17,855 bases of DNA from Cyrtobacter comes (GTDB taxonomy: Bacteria; Pseudomonadota; Alphaproteobacteria; Rickettsiales; Midichloriaceae), in the NCBI RefSeq assembly GCF_034470605.1, contig NZ_JARGYT010000021.1, positions 1 to 17,855 on the forward strand. Reading direction: 5' to 3'. This document shows, one piece after another, positions 1 to 7,409 of this stretch. The translations under genes and the position numbers were made by a program. Position 1 is the stretch's first letter. Every line of letters starts with the position of its first letter. The notes under the pieces are model-generated. The model worked only from the letters and a program-made list of their open reading frames with translations, was not told the origin of the DNA and searched no databases.

Positions 1-182
1 AATGGACTCAGGCAAAGCAAATCCGCCGCTCCACACATTGCTCTAGCTTTTTAACTCTTATTTTATATGACGTTTTATATTGAGTTAGCTATATAGTTAG
101 TATTGCGCCAGTTATGAGGTCTGAAAATTTTCAAATTCATGTAGCTTCTTAATGGGTCTTGAATAATTTTGATCTATACTAT
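1..182. other. left edge, no supportable gene
   Basis: I see no convincing gene here. A plus-strand frame stays open from base 1 to a TAA at 52-54 (17 codons ending in LAF) and could be the C-terminal tail of a gene lying outside the window, but nothing in it is recognisable. Bases 20-36 resemble the end of a tRNA acceptor arm but have no T-arm before them. The rest is AT-rich spacer downstream of the spoT stop codon, with a short GAAAATTTTC palindrome near 123-132. Confidence 0.3.
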
Positions 183-1901
183 CTAAACATCTTCGTTCAT
201 GCCCAATAATAAAAACGCTTTATCTGGCTTCATGTTCTCTATACAATTTGTTATATGTTGTCTTTGTATTTTTTGAATACCAACGAAATATAAAAACTCA
301 GCAAGAGAATTTATATTAAAGTGTTTTAAAATCAGATGAATATTTTCCTTAGAGTATGCTTTGTTTTTTTCTTTTAAGTATTTTATAAGCAGTATTCTGC
401 CTATATTTGATCTGCAATTGTGCTTTAACTGTTTTAAGAACTTCCTAATTGCATTTCGTGCTTTAGAGGTGACAGTTAATTTTTCCCATGATTTATTTAC
501 TAATAACGAAAAATCAGGAACTATTTCAACTTGATCTCCGCTTTGAAGCCTTGATGTGATTTTAACAGACTTTCCATTAATTAAAGCTTTAGAGCAATGT
601 AAACCGAGATCAGAATGTATCGCAAACGCAAAATCTATAGCTGTAGCCCCTTTTGGTAGAGAGATTAAACTACCGTTTGGTGTGAAGCAAAATATTTTAT
701 CATTATACATCTCAAGCTTTGCGCTTTCTAAAAATTCCTTTGGGTTTTTAGTATCTTTCAGCATCTCTATTAGCTGATTTATCCATTTAAATTGTGAAAT
801 CTCATTAATAGAATCTAGGCTTTTATTTTGTTTATATGACCAGTGTGAGGCAACTCCAAACTCTGCAATATCATGCATTGCTTCTGTCCTAATTTGTACC
901 TCAATTCTCTGAAAATTATCATCTATTATTACTGTATGTAAAGATCTATAACCGTTCTCCTTTGGAATGCTTATATAATCTTTAAAAGTGCCTGGTATAA
1001 ATTTTTTATGCAAATGCAGCGCGCCAATTACTCTATAACAATCTTCTATTTTGGGGACTATAATTCTGAATGCCAGGATATCAGATAATTGCTCAAATGT
1101 TGTTTTCTTTTTTTGCATTTTTCCCCATATAGAGTAAATGCTTTTTAATCTTCCAGATATTTTTGCATCTATAGAGCATTTTTCCATTATAGATGACATA
1201 TCTTTTTTAATCATATCCACAGAAGGGCTACCTTTCTTACTTAAGAGAAGTAGCCTATTTTTTATTGAGTCAAAAATATCCGGAAACAAGACTTGGAATG
1301 ATAAATCTTGTAGTTCTTCTTTAAATTGCCTCATTCCCATTCTTTCGGCAAGAGTTGAATATATCTCTAGTGTTTCTTTAGCTATCCTCCTCCTTTTGCG
1401 CTCATCTTGAATATTATTTATTGTTCTCATGTTGTGGATTCTATCTGCCAGTTTCACTAAAAGCACCCTTATATCTTCTGACATAGCAAGTAGTAGTTTT
1501 CTTATATTTTCAGCTTGCTGCATTTGTATATGTGCGTATTTTATTTTTCCTAATTTACTGACGCCCTCTACTAATTTTGCTATCTTAAGCCCAAAATGTT
1601 TCTTTATATCATCGTATTCAACATAAGTATCTTCTATTGTATCATGCAATATTGCTGTAACTATTGAGACTGTTTCAAAGCCTTGTTGCGCTAATATTTC
1701 AGCAACTGCAAGTGGGTGAGTTATGTATTCTTCACCAGATTTTCTAAATTGCCCATAATGTGCGTTATATGCAAAATGTATAGCGCCCTCAACCGTAGAT
1801 AGATCTGTTTCTGGGTGGGTTTTGCTTATTAATTGCATTAAGTTGCACTTAAGTTTAAATATGTTTTCTGGCATTTTTTGCCTTGATATTAGGTCAAACA
1901 T
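183..1901 (-). CDS. spoT: SpoT/Rel-type bifunctional (p)ppGpp synthetase/hydrolase lacking the ACT region
   Basis: This cytosolic RSH enzyme makes and breaks (p)ppGpp, the stringent-response alarmone. Visible in order are an N-terminal HD hydrolase domain (about residues 30-190, with HDTIED at 86-91), a RelA/SpoT synthetase domain (about 245-360, with YRSLH at 318-322 and EVQIRT at 334-339) and a TGS domain (about 400-463), followed by a helical stretch to residue 572. Full-length alphaproteobacterial Rsh proteins run to roughly 700 or more residues, with a further C-terminal regulatory region ending in an ACT domain; here that part is absent and the frame ends cleanly. The RXKD motif that marks bifunctional enzymes reads TFKD (305-308). 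The ATG at 1901 is preceded by AAGG at an 8-base spacing. It is divergent from folB. Both activities are probably kept, judging from the catalytic motifs; which one dominates cannot be read from sequence. Confidence 0.93.
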   Translation of the reverse strand: MFDLISRQKMPENIFKLKCNLMQLISKTHPETDLSTVEGAIHFAYNAHYGQFRKSGEEYITHPLAVAEILAQQGFETVSIVTAILHDTIEDTYVEYDDIKKHFGLKIAKLVEGVSKLGKIKYAHIQMQQAENIRKLLLAMSEDIRVLLVKLADRIHNMRTINNIQDERKRRRIAKETLEIYSTLAERMGMRQFKEELQDLSFQVLFPDIFDSIKNRLLLLSKKGSPSVDMIKKDMSSIMEKCSIDAKISGRLKSIYSIWGKMQKKKTTFEQLSDILAFRIIVPKIEDCYRVIGALHLHKKFIPGTFKDYISIPKENGYRSLHTVIIDDNFQRIEVQIRTEAMHDIAEFGVASHWSYKQNKSLDSINEISQFKWINQLIEMLKDTKNPKEFLESAKLEMYNDKIFCFTPNGSLISLPKGATAIDFAFAIHSDLGLHCSKALINGKSVKITSRLQSGDQVEIVPDFSLLVNKSWEKLTVTSKARNAIRKFLKQLKHNCRSNIGRILLIKYLKEKNKAYSKENIHLILKHFNINSLAEFLYFVGIQKIQRQHITNCIENMKPDKAFLLLGMNEDV

Positions 1902-1955
1902 AGTACGCGCCTTAAAATGCTTATTTATTAATTAAATTTATGCTAATGAGTTAAT

Positions 1956-2324
1956 ATGTGTAATACAAGTAATAATTACGTTATAAAAGACATAAAGTTG
2001 TATTTGTATATAGGGGTAAGCCAGGAAGAGAGGCTACAAATACAAGAAATAAGTATAGATCTTACTATTTTCAACCTTAGAAATACAATAGCTTGTATGA
2101 CGGATGAAATAAAAGACACTTTTTGTTATAAGGAGCTTATAGAATCAATAATAAAGAGATTTAATGGATGGAAAGTTTCTCTTTTAGAAAGGTTTGGGCA
2201 ATTAATATATGAACATATAAAAGGGTTCCTTAATGATAGCTTTAAAATTTCAATTACTGTGAAAAAAACACCAGCAATAGATGGATTTTCAGGCCAGATA
2301 GACTTTACAATTCAAGATCAATAG
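1956..2324 (+). CDS. folB: dihydroneopterin aldolase
   Basis: FolB cleaves 7,8-dihydroneopterin to 6-hydroxymethyl-dihydropterin and glycolaldehyde in cytosolic folate synthesis. The 122-residue length is normal for the family. The family pattern is clear: YIGVSQEER (18-26) with the conserved Glu, a TDEIKDTFCY stretch (49-58), LLER (76-79) for the pterin-binding Glu, and KKTPA (103-107) with the catalytic-type Lys. The ATG at 1956 has only a weak GAG upstream. It is first in a same-strand run, folB-ispF-pgpA, with a 30-36 base gap to ispF, so co-transcription with ispF is likely. No other folate gene is in the window, so it cannot be said whether the pathway is complete. Confidence 0.9.
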   Translation: MCNTSNNYVIKDIKLYLYIGVSQEERLQIQEISIDLTIFNLRNTIACMTDEIKDTFCYKELIESIIKRFNGWKVSLLERFGQLIYEHIKGFLNDSFKISITVKKTPAIDGFSGQIDFTIQDQ

Positions 2325-2360
2325 ATTAGATAAGATCAAGATGATTAGATTTTTTTGTTT

Positions 2361-2849
2361 ATGTCTGTACAAAGAGTTGGTTTTGGATTTGATCTTCATA
2401 AGATAGAGTGCTCAGAAACAGAGCAGGAGGTTTTTTTGTGTGGTGTACCATTTAAATCAAAGTATAAGGTAATAGCTCATTCAGATGGTGACATAGGCCT
2501 CCATGCAATCATAGAGGCCCTTTTAGGGGCGCTTGCGCTTGGAAATATAGGTGTCCTGTTTCCGAATACAGATCCAAAGTATAAAGGAATAAGTTCATCT
2601 TTATTGCTTAAGGAGGTGTTTCATAAAATAAAGGAAATTGGGGCGCAAATAGTAAACATTGATGTAACGCTTATATGCGAAAGGCCAAAGATCATGTCTC
2701 GCAGCTATGAGCTTAGACAAAATGTAGCTAATATATTGGAATTGGATGTTTCCAAAGTTAGTGTCAAGGCCACAACATCTGAAGGTGTGGGTATTATAGG
2801 AAGGCAAGAGGCAATATTAGCACAGGCAATTTGTATGGTTTTGATATAA
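2361..2849 (+). CDS. ispF: 2-C-methyl-D-erythritol 2,4-cyclodiphosphate synthase
   Basis: IspF converts CDP-ME 2-phosphate to ME-2,4-cyclodiphosphate with release of CMP, the fifth step of the MEP isoprenoid pathway; it works as a zinc-dependent homotrimer. The metal ligands are visible at GFDLH (D11, H13) and H48, the catalytic AHSDGD stretch at 39-44, FPNTDPKYKG at 67-76 and ATTSEGVGIIGR at 137-148. The 162-residue length is normal. I prefer the ATG at 2361; an in-frame TTG at 2355 adds two residues. Its presence means this organism retains at least part of the MEP route, which Rickettsia has lost. In this organism isoprenoids feed ubiquinone, which COQ7 and DsbB (encoded further along) make and use. 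Confidence 0.95.
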   Translation: MSVQRVGFGFDLHKIECSETEQEVFLCGVPFKSKYKVIAHSDGDIGLHAIIEALLGALALGNIGVLFPNTDPKYKGISSSLLLKEVFHKIKEIGAQIVNIDVTLICERPKIMSRSYELRQNVANILELDVSKVSVKATTSEGVGIIGRQEAILAQAICMVLI

Positions 2850-2988
2850 ATTACTATAACAAGATCATTTAACATAGTAGGTTTCTTGACTTTGTGTTTA
2901 GTTACCTATGCTAGTAATGTTGTAGGTATATTTTTCATCTCATCGCCATTTGTGGATTGATGTATCTGTATATGATTTTACATATGCT

Positions 2989-3567
2989 ATGCGTAAGTTG
3001 TTAAAAAACAAAAAGATAAAAATACAACACTCTTTTTCCAGCCTGGTAGCCACGTGGTTTTATATAGGTGCGCTGCCTTTGGCTCAAGGTACGCTCGCTT
3101 CACTTTCTACATATCCAATATACCTTTTTTGTATAAGGAGCTCACTATCAGGAAAAGAGCTTTCACTGTCTTTTGCGCTTATAGCACTTGTGTTATTTGT
3201 GCTTGGGTTAAAGTGCGCAAGTAGATATATGCGTACACATATGGTTGGTGATCACTGTTCAATAGTAATTGATGAGGTGGTTGGGCAATTAATAGCATTT
3301 TCTGTAGCAAATGACTTTTTTTATAAACTTTCTATTAAGTTTTTTAGTTCCAACAAGATCGTAAATTATGAAACAGGAGCATTCTTGATTGGGTTTATTC
3401 TTTTTAGATACTTTGATATACGAAAGCCATTGATTATTAGATGGTTTGAGAGAAATTTAAAAGGTGCATTAGGTGTGATGGTTGATGATATTGCGGCGGG
3501 CCTTGCGGCTGGTGGATTTGCATACATTATATACCAAATTATGAATTTTAGTTTCAATGGTTTTTAA
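2989..3567 (+). CDS. pgpA: phosphatidylglycerophosphatase A
   Basis: PgpA removes the phosphate from phosphatidylglycerophosphate to give phosphatidylglycerol at the inner membrane. Counting from an in-frame TTG at 2950, the family's features are an N-terminal ATWFYIGALPLAQGTLASL region (34-52), VIDEVVGQ (106-113), FDIRKP (155-160) and GVMVDDIAAG (175-184), with hydrophobic segments near 54-61, 72-88, 144-153 and 185-198. Start choice is uncertain: TTG at 2950 gives 205 residues, ATG at 2989 gives 192; neither has a clear Shine-Dalgarno and both leave the core intact. A TTGACT (2886-2891) and TATGCT (2907-2912) upstream could be a promoter, but the 15-base spacer is short. The 3' end converges on tsaC with only 6 bases between, so there is no room for a separate terminator. 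Confidence 0.9.
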   Translation: MRKLLKNKKIKIQHSFSSLVATWFYIGALPLAQGTLASLSTYPIYLFCIRSSLSGKELSLSFALIALVLFVLGLKCASRYMRTHMVGDHCSIVIDEVVGQLIAFSVANDFFYKLSIKFFSSNKIVNYETGAFLIGFILFRYFDIRKPLIIRWFERNLKGALGVMVDDIAAGLAAGGFAYIIYQIMNFSFNGF

Positions 3568-3573
3568 CATAGA

Positions 3574-4224
3574 TTAAGATCTACTTCTGGATGCGTTAAG
3601 TATATCCGCTTCTTTAATAGCGCCGATTCTGATTATTTTTAGAACTTTAGTTGTGCAATCAACTAAAGTTGAAGCCTCGCTTACATTATTGTGCTCATCA
3701 ATTATTGCGTTTCCTATCTTAAGAAAAATTTCATCTCTTAATAGGAACTCTAAACTTTTTGGGTCTTGCGCATTGCTAATATTAGCACTTGTGGCAGTTA
3801 AAGGGTGCTTTATATTATATAATAACTTAAGCAAAAAATCATTTCTTGGGACCCTTAGTGCTATGGTTTCACTAAAGTATTTTTTTGGCATGGATGAATT
3901 CTCTCTTAGCTTGAGAATAATTGTCAGTGGCCCTGGCCAAAAAGCCTTCGCCAACTTAATAGCATGACTATTAAATATAGTTATATTTTCGGCGGATTTC
4001 TGATCTTTCACAAAAACAGGAAACGGCTTACCATTTTCTCTACATTTAATGGCCGCCAGCTTATCAAGGGAGGTAATATTTGTTGCGTCACATACAAGAC
4101 CAAACAGTGTATCGGTCTGAGCGATAACTATGCCACCATCATCTATAATTTTTTGTGCAAAATTCAAGGAAGTATCAAGGTGCTGAGAAACTATCACCCA
4201 ATGGGCACAAGAATAAAGAACCAT
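3574..4224 (-). CDS. tsaC: L-threonylcarbamoyladenylate synthase (YrdC/TsaC type)
   Basis: TsaC makes threonylcarbamoyl-AMP from threonine, bicarbonate and ATP, the first step of t6A37 modification of ANN-decoding tRNAs. YrdC-domain motifs are present: QTDTLFGL (36-43), K60 and R62 of the KxR signature, WPGPLT (96-101), RVPR (124-127), TATSANIS (143-150) and the terminal IIRIGAI (197-203). At 216 residues it is a single-domain form without the extra C-terminal Sua5 domain. The ATG at 4224 begins 7 bases after the 3' end of tRNA-Asn on the same strand, so tRNA and gene very likely share a transcript. The tRNA's own acceptor-stem GGGGAG lies 7 bases before the ATG and is the only Shine-Dalgarno-like sequence; a GTG nine codons in is an alternative start. 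The tRNA is itself a t6A substrate. Confidence 0.92.
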   Translation of the reverse strand: MVLYSCAHWVIVSQHLDTSLNFAQKIIDDGGIVIAQTDTLFGLVCDATNITSLDKLAAIKCRENGKPFPVFVKDQKSAENITIFNSHAIKLAKAFWPGPLTIILKLRENSSMPKKYFSETIALRVPRNDFLLKLLYNIKHPLTATSANISNAQDPKSLEFLLRDEIFLKIGNAIIDEHNNVSEASTLVDCTTKVLKIIRIGAIKEADILNASRSRS

Positions 4225-4231
4225 ACAAAGG

Positions 4232-4303
4232 CTCCCCGGGAAGGATTCGAACCTACGACCTAGCGGTTAACAGCCGCTTGCTCTGCCGCTGAGCTACCGA
4301 GGA
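4232..4303 (-). tRNA. trnN: tRNA-Asn(GUU)
   Basis: It folds on the minus strand as a 72-nt cloverleaf: a 7-bp acceptor stem (TCCTCGG with CCGGGGA, one G-U), D-stem GCTC/GAGC, anticodon stem AGCGG/CCGCT with loop CTGTTAA (anticodon GTT, A37), a 5-nt variable loop and a T-arm with TTCGAAT loop (one T-T mismatch in the T-stem). The discriminator is G. CCA is not fully encoded (CC then T), so the 3' end needs nucleotidyltransferase. The tRNA lies between its promoter and tsaC. Confidence 0.97.
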
Positions 4304-4317
4304 ACTCTGCTCACGCA

Positions 4318-4346
4318 CTTATAACAGTATAAAATATAGCTGTCTA
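4318..4346 (-). promoter_or_regulatory. sigma70-type promoter for tRNA-Asn and probably tsaC
   Basis: On the minus strand TAGACA (4346-4341) is followed by a 17-base spacer and TATAAG (4323-4318), each one mismatch from consensus. A GC-rich discriminator (TGCGTGAG) follows, as is usual for stable-RNA promoters. The predicted start is about 8 bases before the tRNA 5' end. The remaining 200 or so bases up to the M23 peptidase gene are very AT-rich, with no other clear signal. Confidence 0.65.
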
Positions 4347-4563
4347 CTTAAACAAAGAAAAAAACATAAAGAAAAATATTAAAATAATAGTTTGTTATAT
4401 TATATTATTTTATTTTATATCTGTATTTAGGTAAGTGCTGGCAAGTTTTATTGCTTGGTTTTATTTAATTATTGTGTTACGACTGAGCCTGTAGCTTTGG
4501 GTATATGTGATTTTGTATTATCTCTTTTAAAGCTCGTTATTCTTAGATTTTTTGTGTTTGAAG

Positions 4564-5973
4564 ATGATACGAAGGTATTTGAGCAATAAGTATGTCTTAA
4601 TTTTTTGCTTTTTATTAATATCAGGCCTTGTATCAGTTCGTTTTGTAAAGAAATTTGGAAATGGTTTACAAAGAGACTCTTCTGCATCTAAAAATTATAA
4701 TAGTAACTCTTATGATGACGATGTTAGTAAAGATAATGAGAGTTCTCTGCTATCTAAAGATGAAGAATTAAAACAAGAAAGCATCATACAGGGTTCAGAT
4801 GATGCGCAAGATATTGTTGAGGATAGTAGCTCTTCACACGTTTCTGTTAAACTAAAAAAGGGAGATAGTATGCAATCTATACTAAGGGGTGCTGGGATAG
4901 ATAGTAAGAATGCACACTTTATATCCACTTCTGTCAATAAAGTCTATCATCTTAATAGATTGGCGCCAGGTAAGCAGGTCTTCATTTCGTATTTAAAAAA
5001 TATAGAAGATAATATAATACGAGAGATGAAAATAGAGTTTGATGATTCTAGTGTAGAGGTGAACTACCATAACAATCTATACAAAGCTAGGGTGTTGCCG
5101 TTACTATTGCAAGACCAGGTTGTGATAATGAGAGGAAAGGTTGAGAGTAGTTTATATAATACTGCAAGCAAGATACAGATGCATAAAAAGGCATTTTCTG
5201 CATTGTTAGAATTATTTTCTCATAGCTTGGATCTTCAGAGAGAGGTTTATCATGGAAGTGAATTAAATGTTGTTTATTCGGTATCGAAAGATTCGAATGG
5301 CAGGGTTCATAGCGTGAAGGATATTTTATACGCCCAACTCAAATCACAAAATAACAACATTGCGATATATAAGTATGATGCTCCTAATTCTGGGGGCCAT
5401 AAGTATTTTCATGAAGATGGGCATAGCATCAAGAAGCCGTTTTTAAAAACCCCTATAAAGGGCGCTGTGATAAGTTCTGGATTTGGAAGAAGAATGCATC
5501 CTATACATAAATACTCTAGAATGCATAAGGGTCTGGATTATGCTGCAAGAATAAATACACCCATACTTGCTGCTGCTGATGGTGTTATAAGGGTCATGAA
5601 TCGAAGTTGCTCTTATGGGAATTATATTAAGATAGTACATAATAACAGGTATGCCACTTTATATGCCCATATGAATAAGTTTGCGAGAGGCAAGGGCCCA
5701 GGTAGCAAGGTGAGGCAGGGTGAAATTATAGGGTTTGTTGGTAATACTGGGCATTCTACGAATCCGCACCTTCATTATGAAGTTCACTATAATGGCGTTC
5801 AGATTAATCCAGCAAAGGCAAACAAGGTTAAGGATGAGTTTATTCTTGCTAGTAAAAGTATGGAATCTTTTAAGAGTTATGTCTCCTCGGTGAAAAATGC
5901 TGTTAATGTGAAGCTAGCCGATCGTTCTTCGATAAGCTATGAGGATTTTACTAAAATGATTGGTAAGAGTTGA
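4564..5973 (+). CDS. membrane-anchored M23 (LytM/MepM-like) peptidase
   Basis: This is a predicted zinc metallopeptidase acting on peptidoglycan cross-links in the periplasm. The N-terminus has a short basic stretch and one hydrophobic segment (about residues 9-26) that fits a signal anchor, then a long acidic and serine-rich low-complexity linker (about 40-92). A LysM/OapA-like region (about 95-140, KKGDSMQSIL near its start) precedes an MepM-like middle domain. The C-terminal M23 domain (about 295-420) keeps HKGLD (H321, D325), YAHM (H369) and HLHYE (H404), so it should be active. The ATG at 4564 is preferred; an in-frame TTG at 4552 would add four residues. It stands alone between the tRNA-Asn promoter and a gene-free region. 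An active enzyme suggests that at least residual peptidoglycan is remodelled. MepM and a generic OapA/NlpD-like activator are the closest alternatives. Confidence 0.88.
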   Translation: MIRRYLSNKYVLIFCFLLISGLVSVRFVKKFGNGLQRDSSASKNYNSNSYDDDVSKDNESSLLSKDEELKQESIIQGSDDAQDIVEDSSSSHVSVKLKKGDSMQSILRGAGIDSKNAHFISTSVNKVYHLNRLAPGKQVFISYLKNIEDNIIREMKIEFDDSSVEVNYHNNLYKARVLPLLLQDQVVIMRGKVESSLYNTASKIQMHKKAFSALLELFSHSLDLQREVYHGSELNVVYSVSKDSNGRVHSVKDILYAQLKSQNNNIAIYKYDAPNSGGHKYFHEDGHSIKKPFLKTPIKGAVISSGFGRRMHPIHKYSRMHKGLDYAARINTPILAAADGVIRVMNRSCSYGNYIKIVHNNRYATLYAHMNKFARGKGPGSKVRQGEIIGFVGNTGHSTNPHLHYEVHYNGVQINPAKANKVKDEFILASKSMESFKSYVSSVKNAVNVKLADRSSISYEDFTKMIGKS

Positions 5974-6298
5974 GCGGTTTTGTGGGGATAAATTAATCTT
6001 GTAAGGGTTGGCGCAATATCGTATAGTATTTTGATGTTGGTGAGATATATTGAATTACTTTATAATTGCAAAATATAAATGGTAGATTTGAAAATCTAAG
6101 AAGTATATTAAAAATCAAATTCTAGGTATAAGAGAGAAAGGGAAGTTTAAATAAGTCTATGGAAGAACCTTGGTAGTGATCAAGCTGTGTTATTGCTTTG
6201 AGTTATTATGAAATTGCGCAATAATTGCAGTATTTATAGCGTTGCTAAATAACACTGGGTAAGCTTTTATAAAGAAGTATAATCAATAAGCTTTCGGC

Positions 6299-6321
6299 TA
6301 TAGTGATTTAGGCTGAATTAG
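6299..6321 (+). repeat. solo copy of dispersed 23-base repeat (IS-end-like)
   Basis: This sequence, starting TATAGTGATTTAGG, matches 21 of 23 bases of 16785-16807, which borders an IS630-family transposase relic. There is no transposase remnant beside it here, so it is probably a leftover IS terminus or an independently spread short repeat. Confidence 0.6.
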
Positions 6322-6696
6322 CATAGGCGGTATTATCTATATACCTCAAAGTTATATATAAAGCGTTGCGTTTTTTATTTATTATAGCTAAGTAAGTATA
6401 AAACTTCATATTAAATAGGACTTAAGAGGCTAGAGTAATTATTGCGCTATTTTATACTGTCTTCGCTATATAATTGGTCCTCAAGAAGATAAGTGCTATC
6501 AAATACCCATCAACATAAAAAATTATTCAAGGGTAGCTATAAATCAACTGTTAACAAATGGTATATTTGATGTTTGGGATAATGCTGGGAAAGGCTATGT
6601 CTGATTTTTTATATCTTAAGCCCATAAGCTTTGGGAAAAGCGAAGAAGTTTTTCTTCTAATTTTATTAAATTTATTCATAAAAATGGACGAAAGAG

Positions 6697-6727
6697 ATCT
6701 GGCTCCAGATATCCAACATGATATCTG
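6697..6727. other. two overlapping, mutually exclusive hairpins
   Basis: ATCTGG-CT-CCAGAT (6697-6710) and CAGATATC-caacat-GATATCTG (6706-6727) share bases 6706-6710, so an RNA could form only one at a time. The loop of the first is only two bases, so it would need to open slightly. No gene follows in either direction within 140 bases, so the function is unknown and chance in AT-rich DNA is possible. Confidence 0.35.
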
Positions 6728-6869
6728 AAATTTGTAAGAAGAGATATAGCCGTTTTATTTGAGATATCGTAATACTTCTTATATTACAGCTTGTTAATCT
6801 TATTATGCTAATTTAACTTTAATAGCTATATGATAATTTGGTAGTATTATTAGAAGGTTGATAAAAATA

Positions 6870-7409
6870 TTATACCCTCTTTGATATTAATATTGCGGTT
6901 TTTGTAATAAATCTTGTGACCATTTTCATTCCGATCTGAGCGAGGCCTGTGGCGCTATAAGAATCTCCTATTTTTTTGTGCTCAAGCTCTTCAAGCCTGA
7001 ACTTTTCTATTGTATCTGCAATTTCATTTTTATCTATAGATTTTAATATTTTTATCTGCTCCTGATAATGTTCGTCAATCACCTCTTCAACCGCAGATGT
7101 GCAGGCCATTGCGGTATTTTTGCCTAGAAATGCAGAAACAAACCCAATTCCAAATGCCCCTATATGCCAAATATTATGAAATATAGAAGGGCGCGCGCCA
7201 TTTTTTATCATTAAATCCTCAAAGTAATTTAAATGGGTTAATTCTTGTTCCTTCATATGCTGTATTTTACTAATTACGTCATGATTCGATTTTCTACTTA
7301 ACGCTTTCAATTGCCCCTCATATATCCTTTTTGCTCCATATTCTCCGGCATGGTTTACTCGGATCAAGGATTTAATATACTCTTTTTTTGATTTTATTAG
7401 AATATGCAT
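6870..7409 (-). CDS. coq7: COQ7-type 3-demethoxyubiquinol 3-hydroxylase
   Basis: COQ7 is a di-iron monooxygenase that hydroxylates demethoxyubiquinol, the penultimate step of ubiquinone synthesis, on the inner face of the membrane. The iron-ligand motifs are all visible: NHAGEYGA with E23, ELTH (E56, H59), AVEEVIDEH (from 106) and ELEH (E141, H144). Hydrophobic helices lie near 83-95 and 160-175. The length of 179 residues suits the family. The ATG at 7409 makes the gene overlap the end of dsbB by 38 bases; an in-frame TTG at 7367, just past the dsbB stop, would give a protein beginning MIRVNHAGEYGA and remove the overlap. Translational coupling with dsbB is likely either way. DsbB hands electrons to ubiquinone, so the pairing makes functional sense. 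Confidence 0.94.
   Translation of the reverse strand: MHILIKSKKEYIKSLIRVNHAGEYGAKRIYEGQLKALSRKSNHDVISKIQHMKEQELTHLNYFEDLMIKNGARPSIFHNIWHIGAFGIGFVSAFLGKNTAMACTSAVEEVIDEHYQEQIKILKSIDKNEIADTIEKFRLEELEHKKIGDSYSATGLAQIGMKMVTRFITKTAILISKRV

Larger units (their letters stand above)
5974..6869. other. about 900-base region without a convincing gene
   Basis: All frames are broken by frequent stops. One plus-strand frame from about 6433 to a TGA near 6600 is open for some 57 codons without a usable ATG and could be a coding remnant, but I do not recognise it. The stretch holds a 23-base repeat shared with the IS debris near 16785 (6299-6321), inverted 11-mers (GCGCAATAATT at 6216-6226 and its complement at 6437-6447), a hairpin AGAAG-TTTTT-CTTCT (6644-6658) and overlapping hairpins at 6697-6727. 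I read it as decayed accessory DNA, possibly containing a small RNA. Confidence 0.5.

Noticed and set aside
1..36. Possible 3' end of a tRNA or tmRNA (GCTCCACA after AAATCCGCC)
   Set aside because: No T-loop with GGTTC and no 5-bp T-stem can be formed, and the upstream part is outside the window.
6644..6658. Rho-independent terminator AGAAG-TTTTT-CTTCT
   Set aside because: The stem is only 5 bp and AT-rich, no gene ends nearby on the plus strand, and such short palindromes are expected by chance in this DNA.
5974..6869. CRISPR array or replication origin
   Set aside because: There are no regularly spaced repeats, and no DnaA-box cluster or origin-linked genes can be seen.
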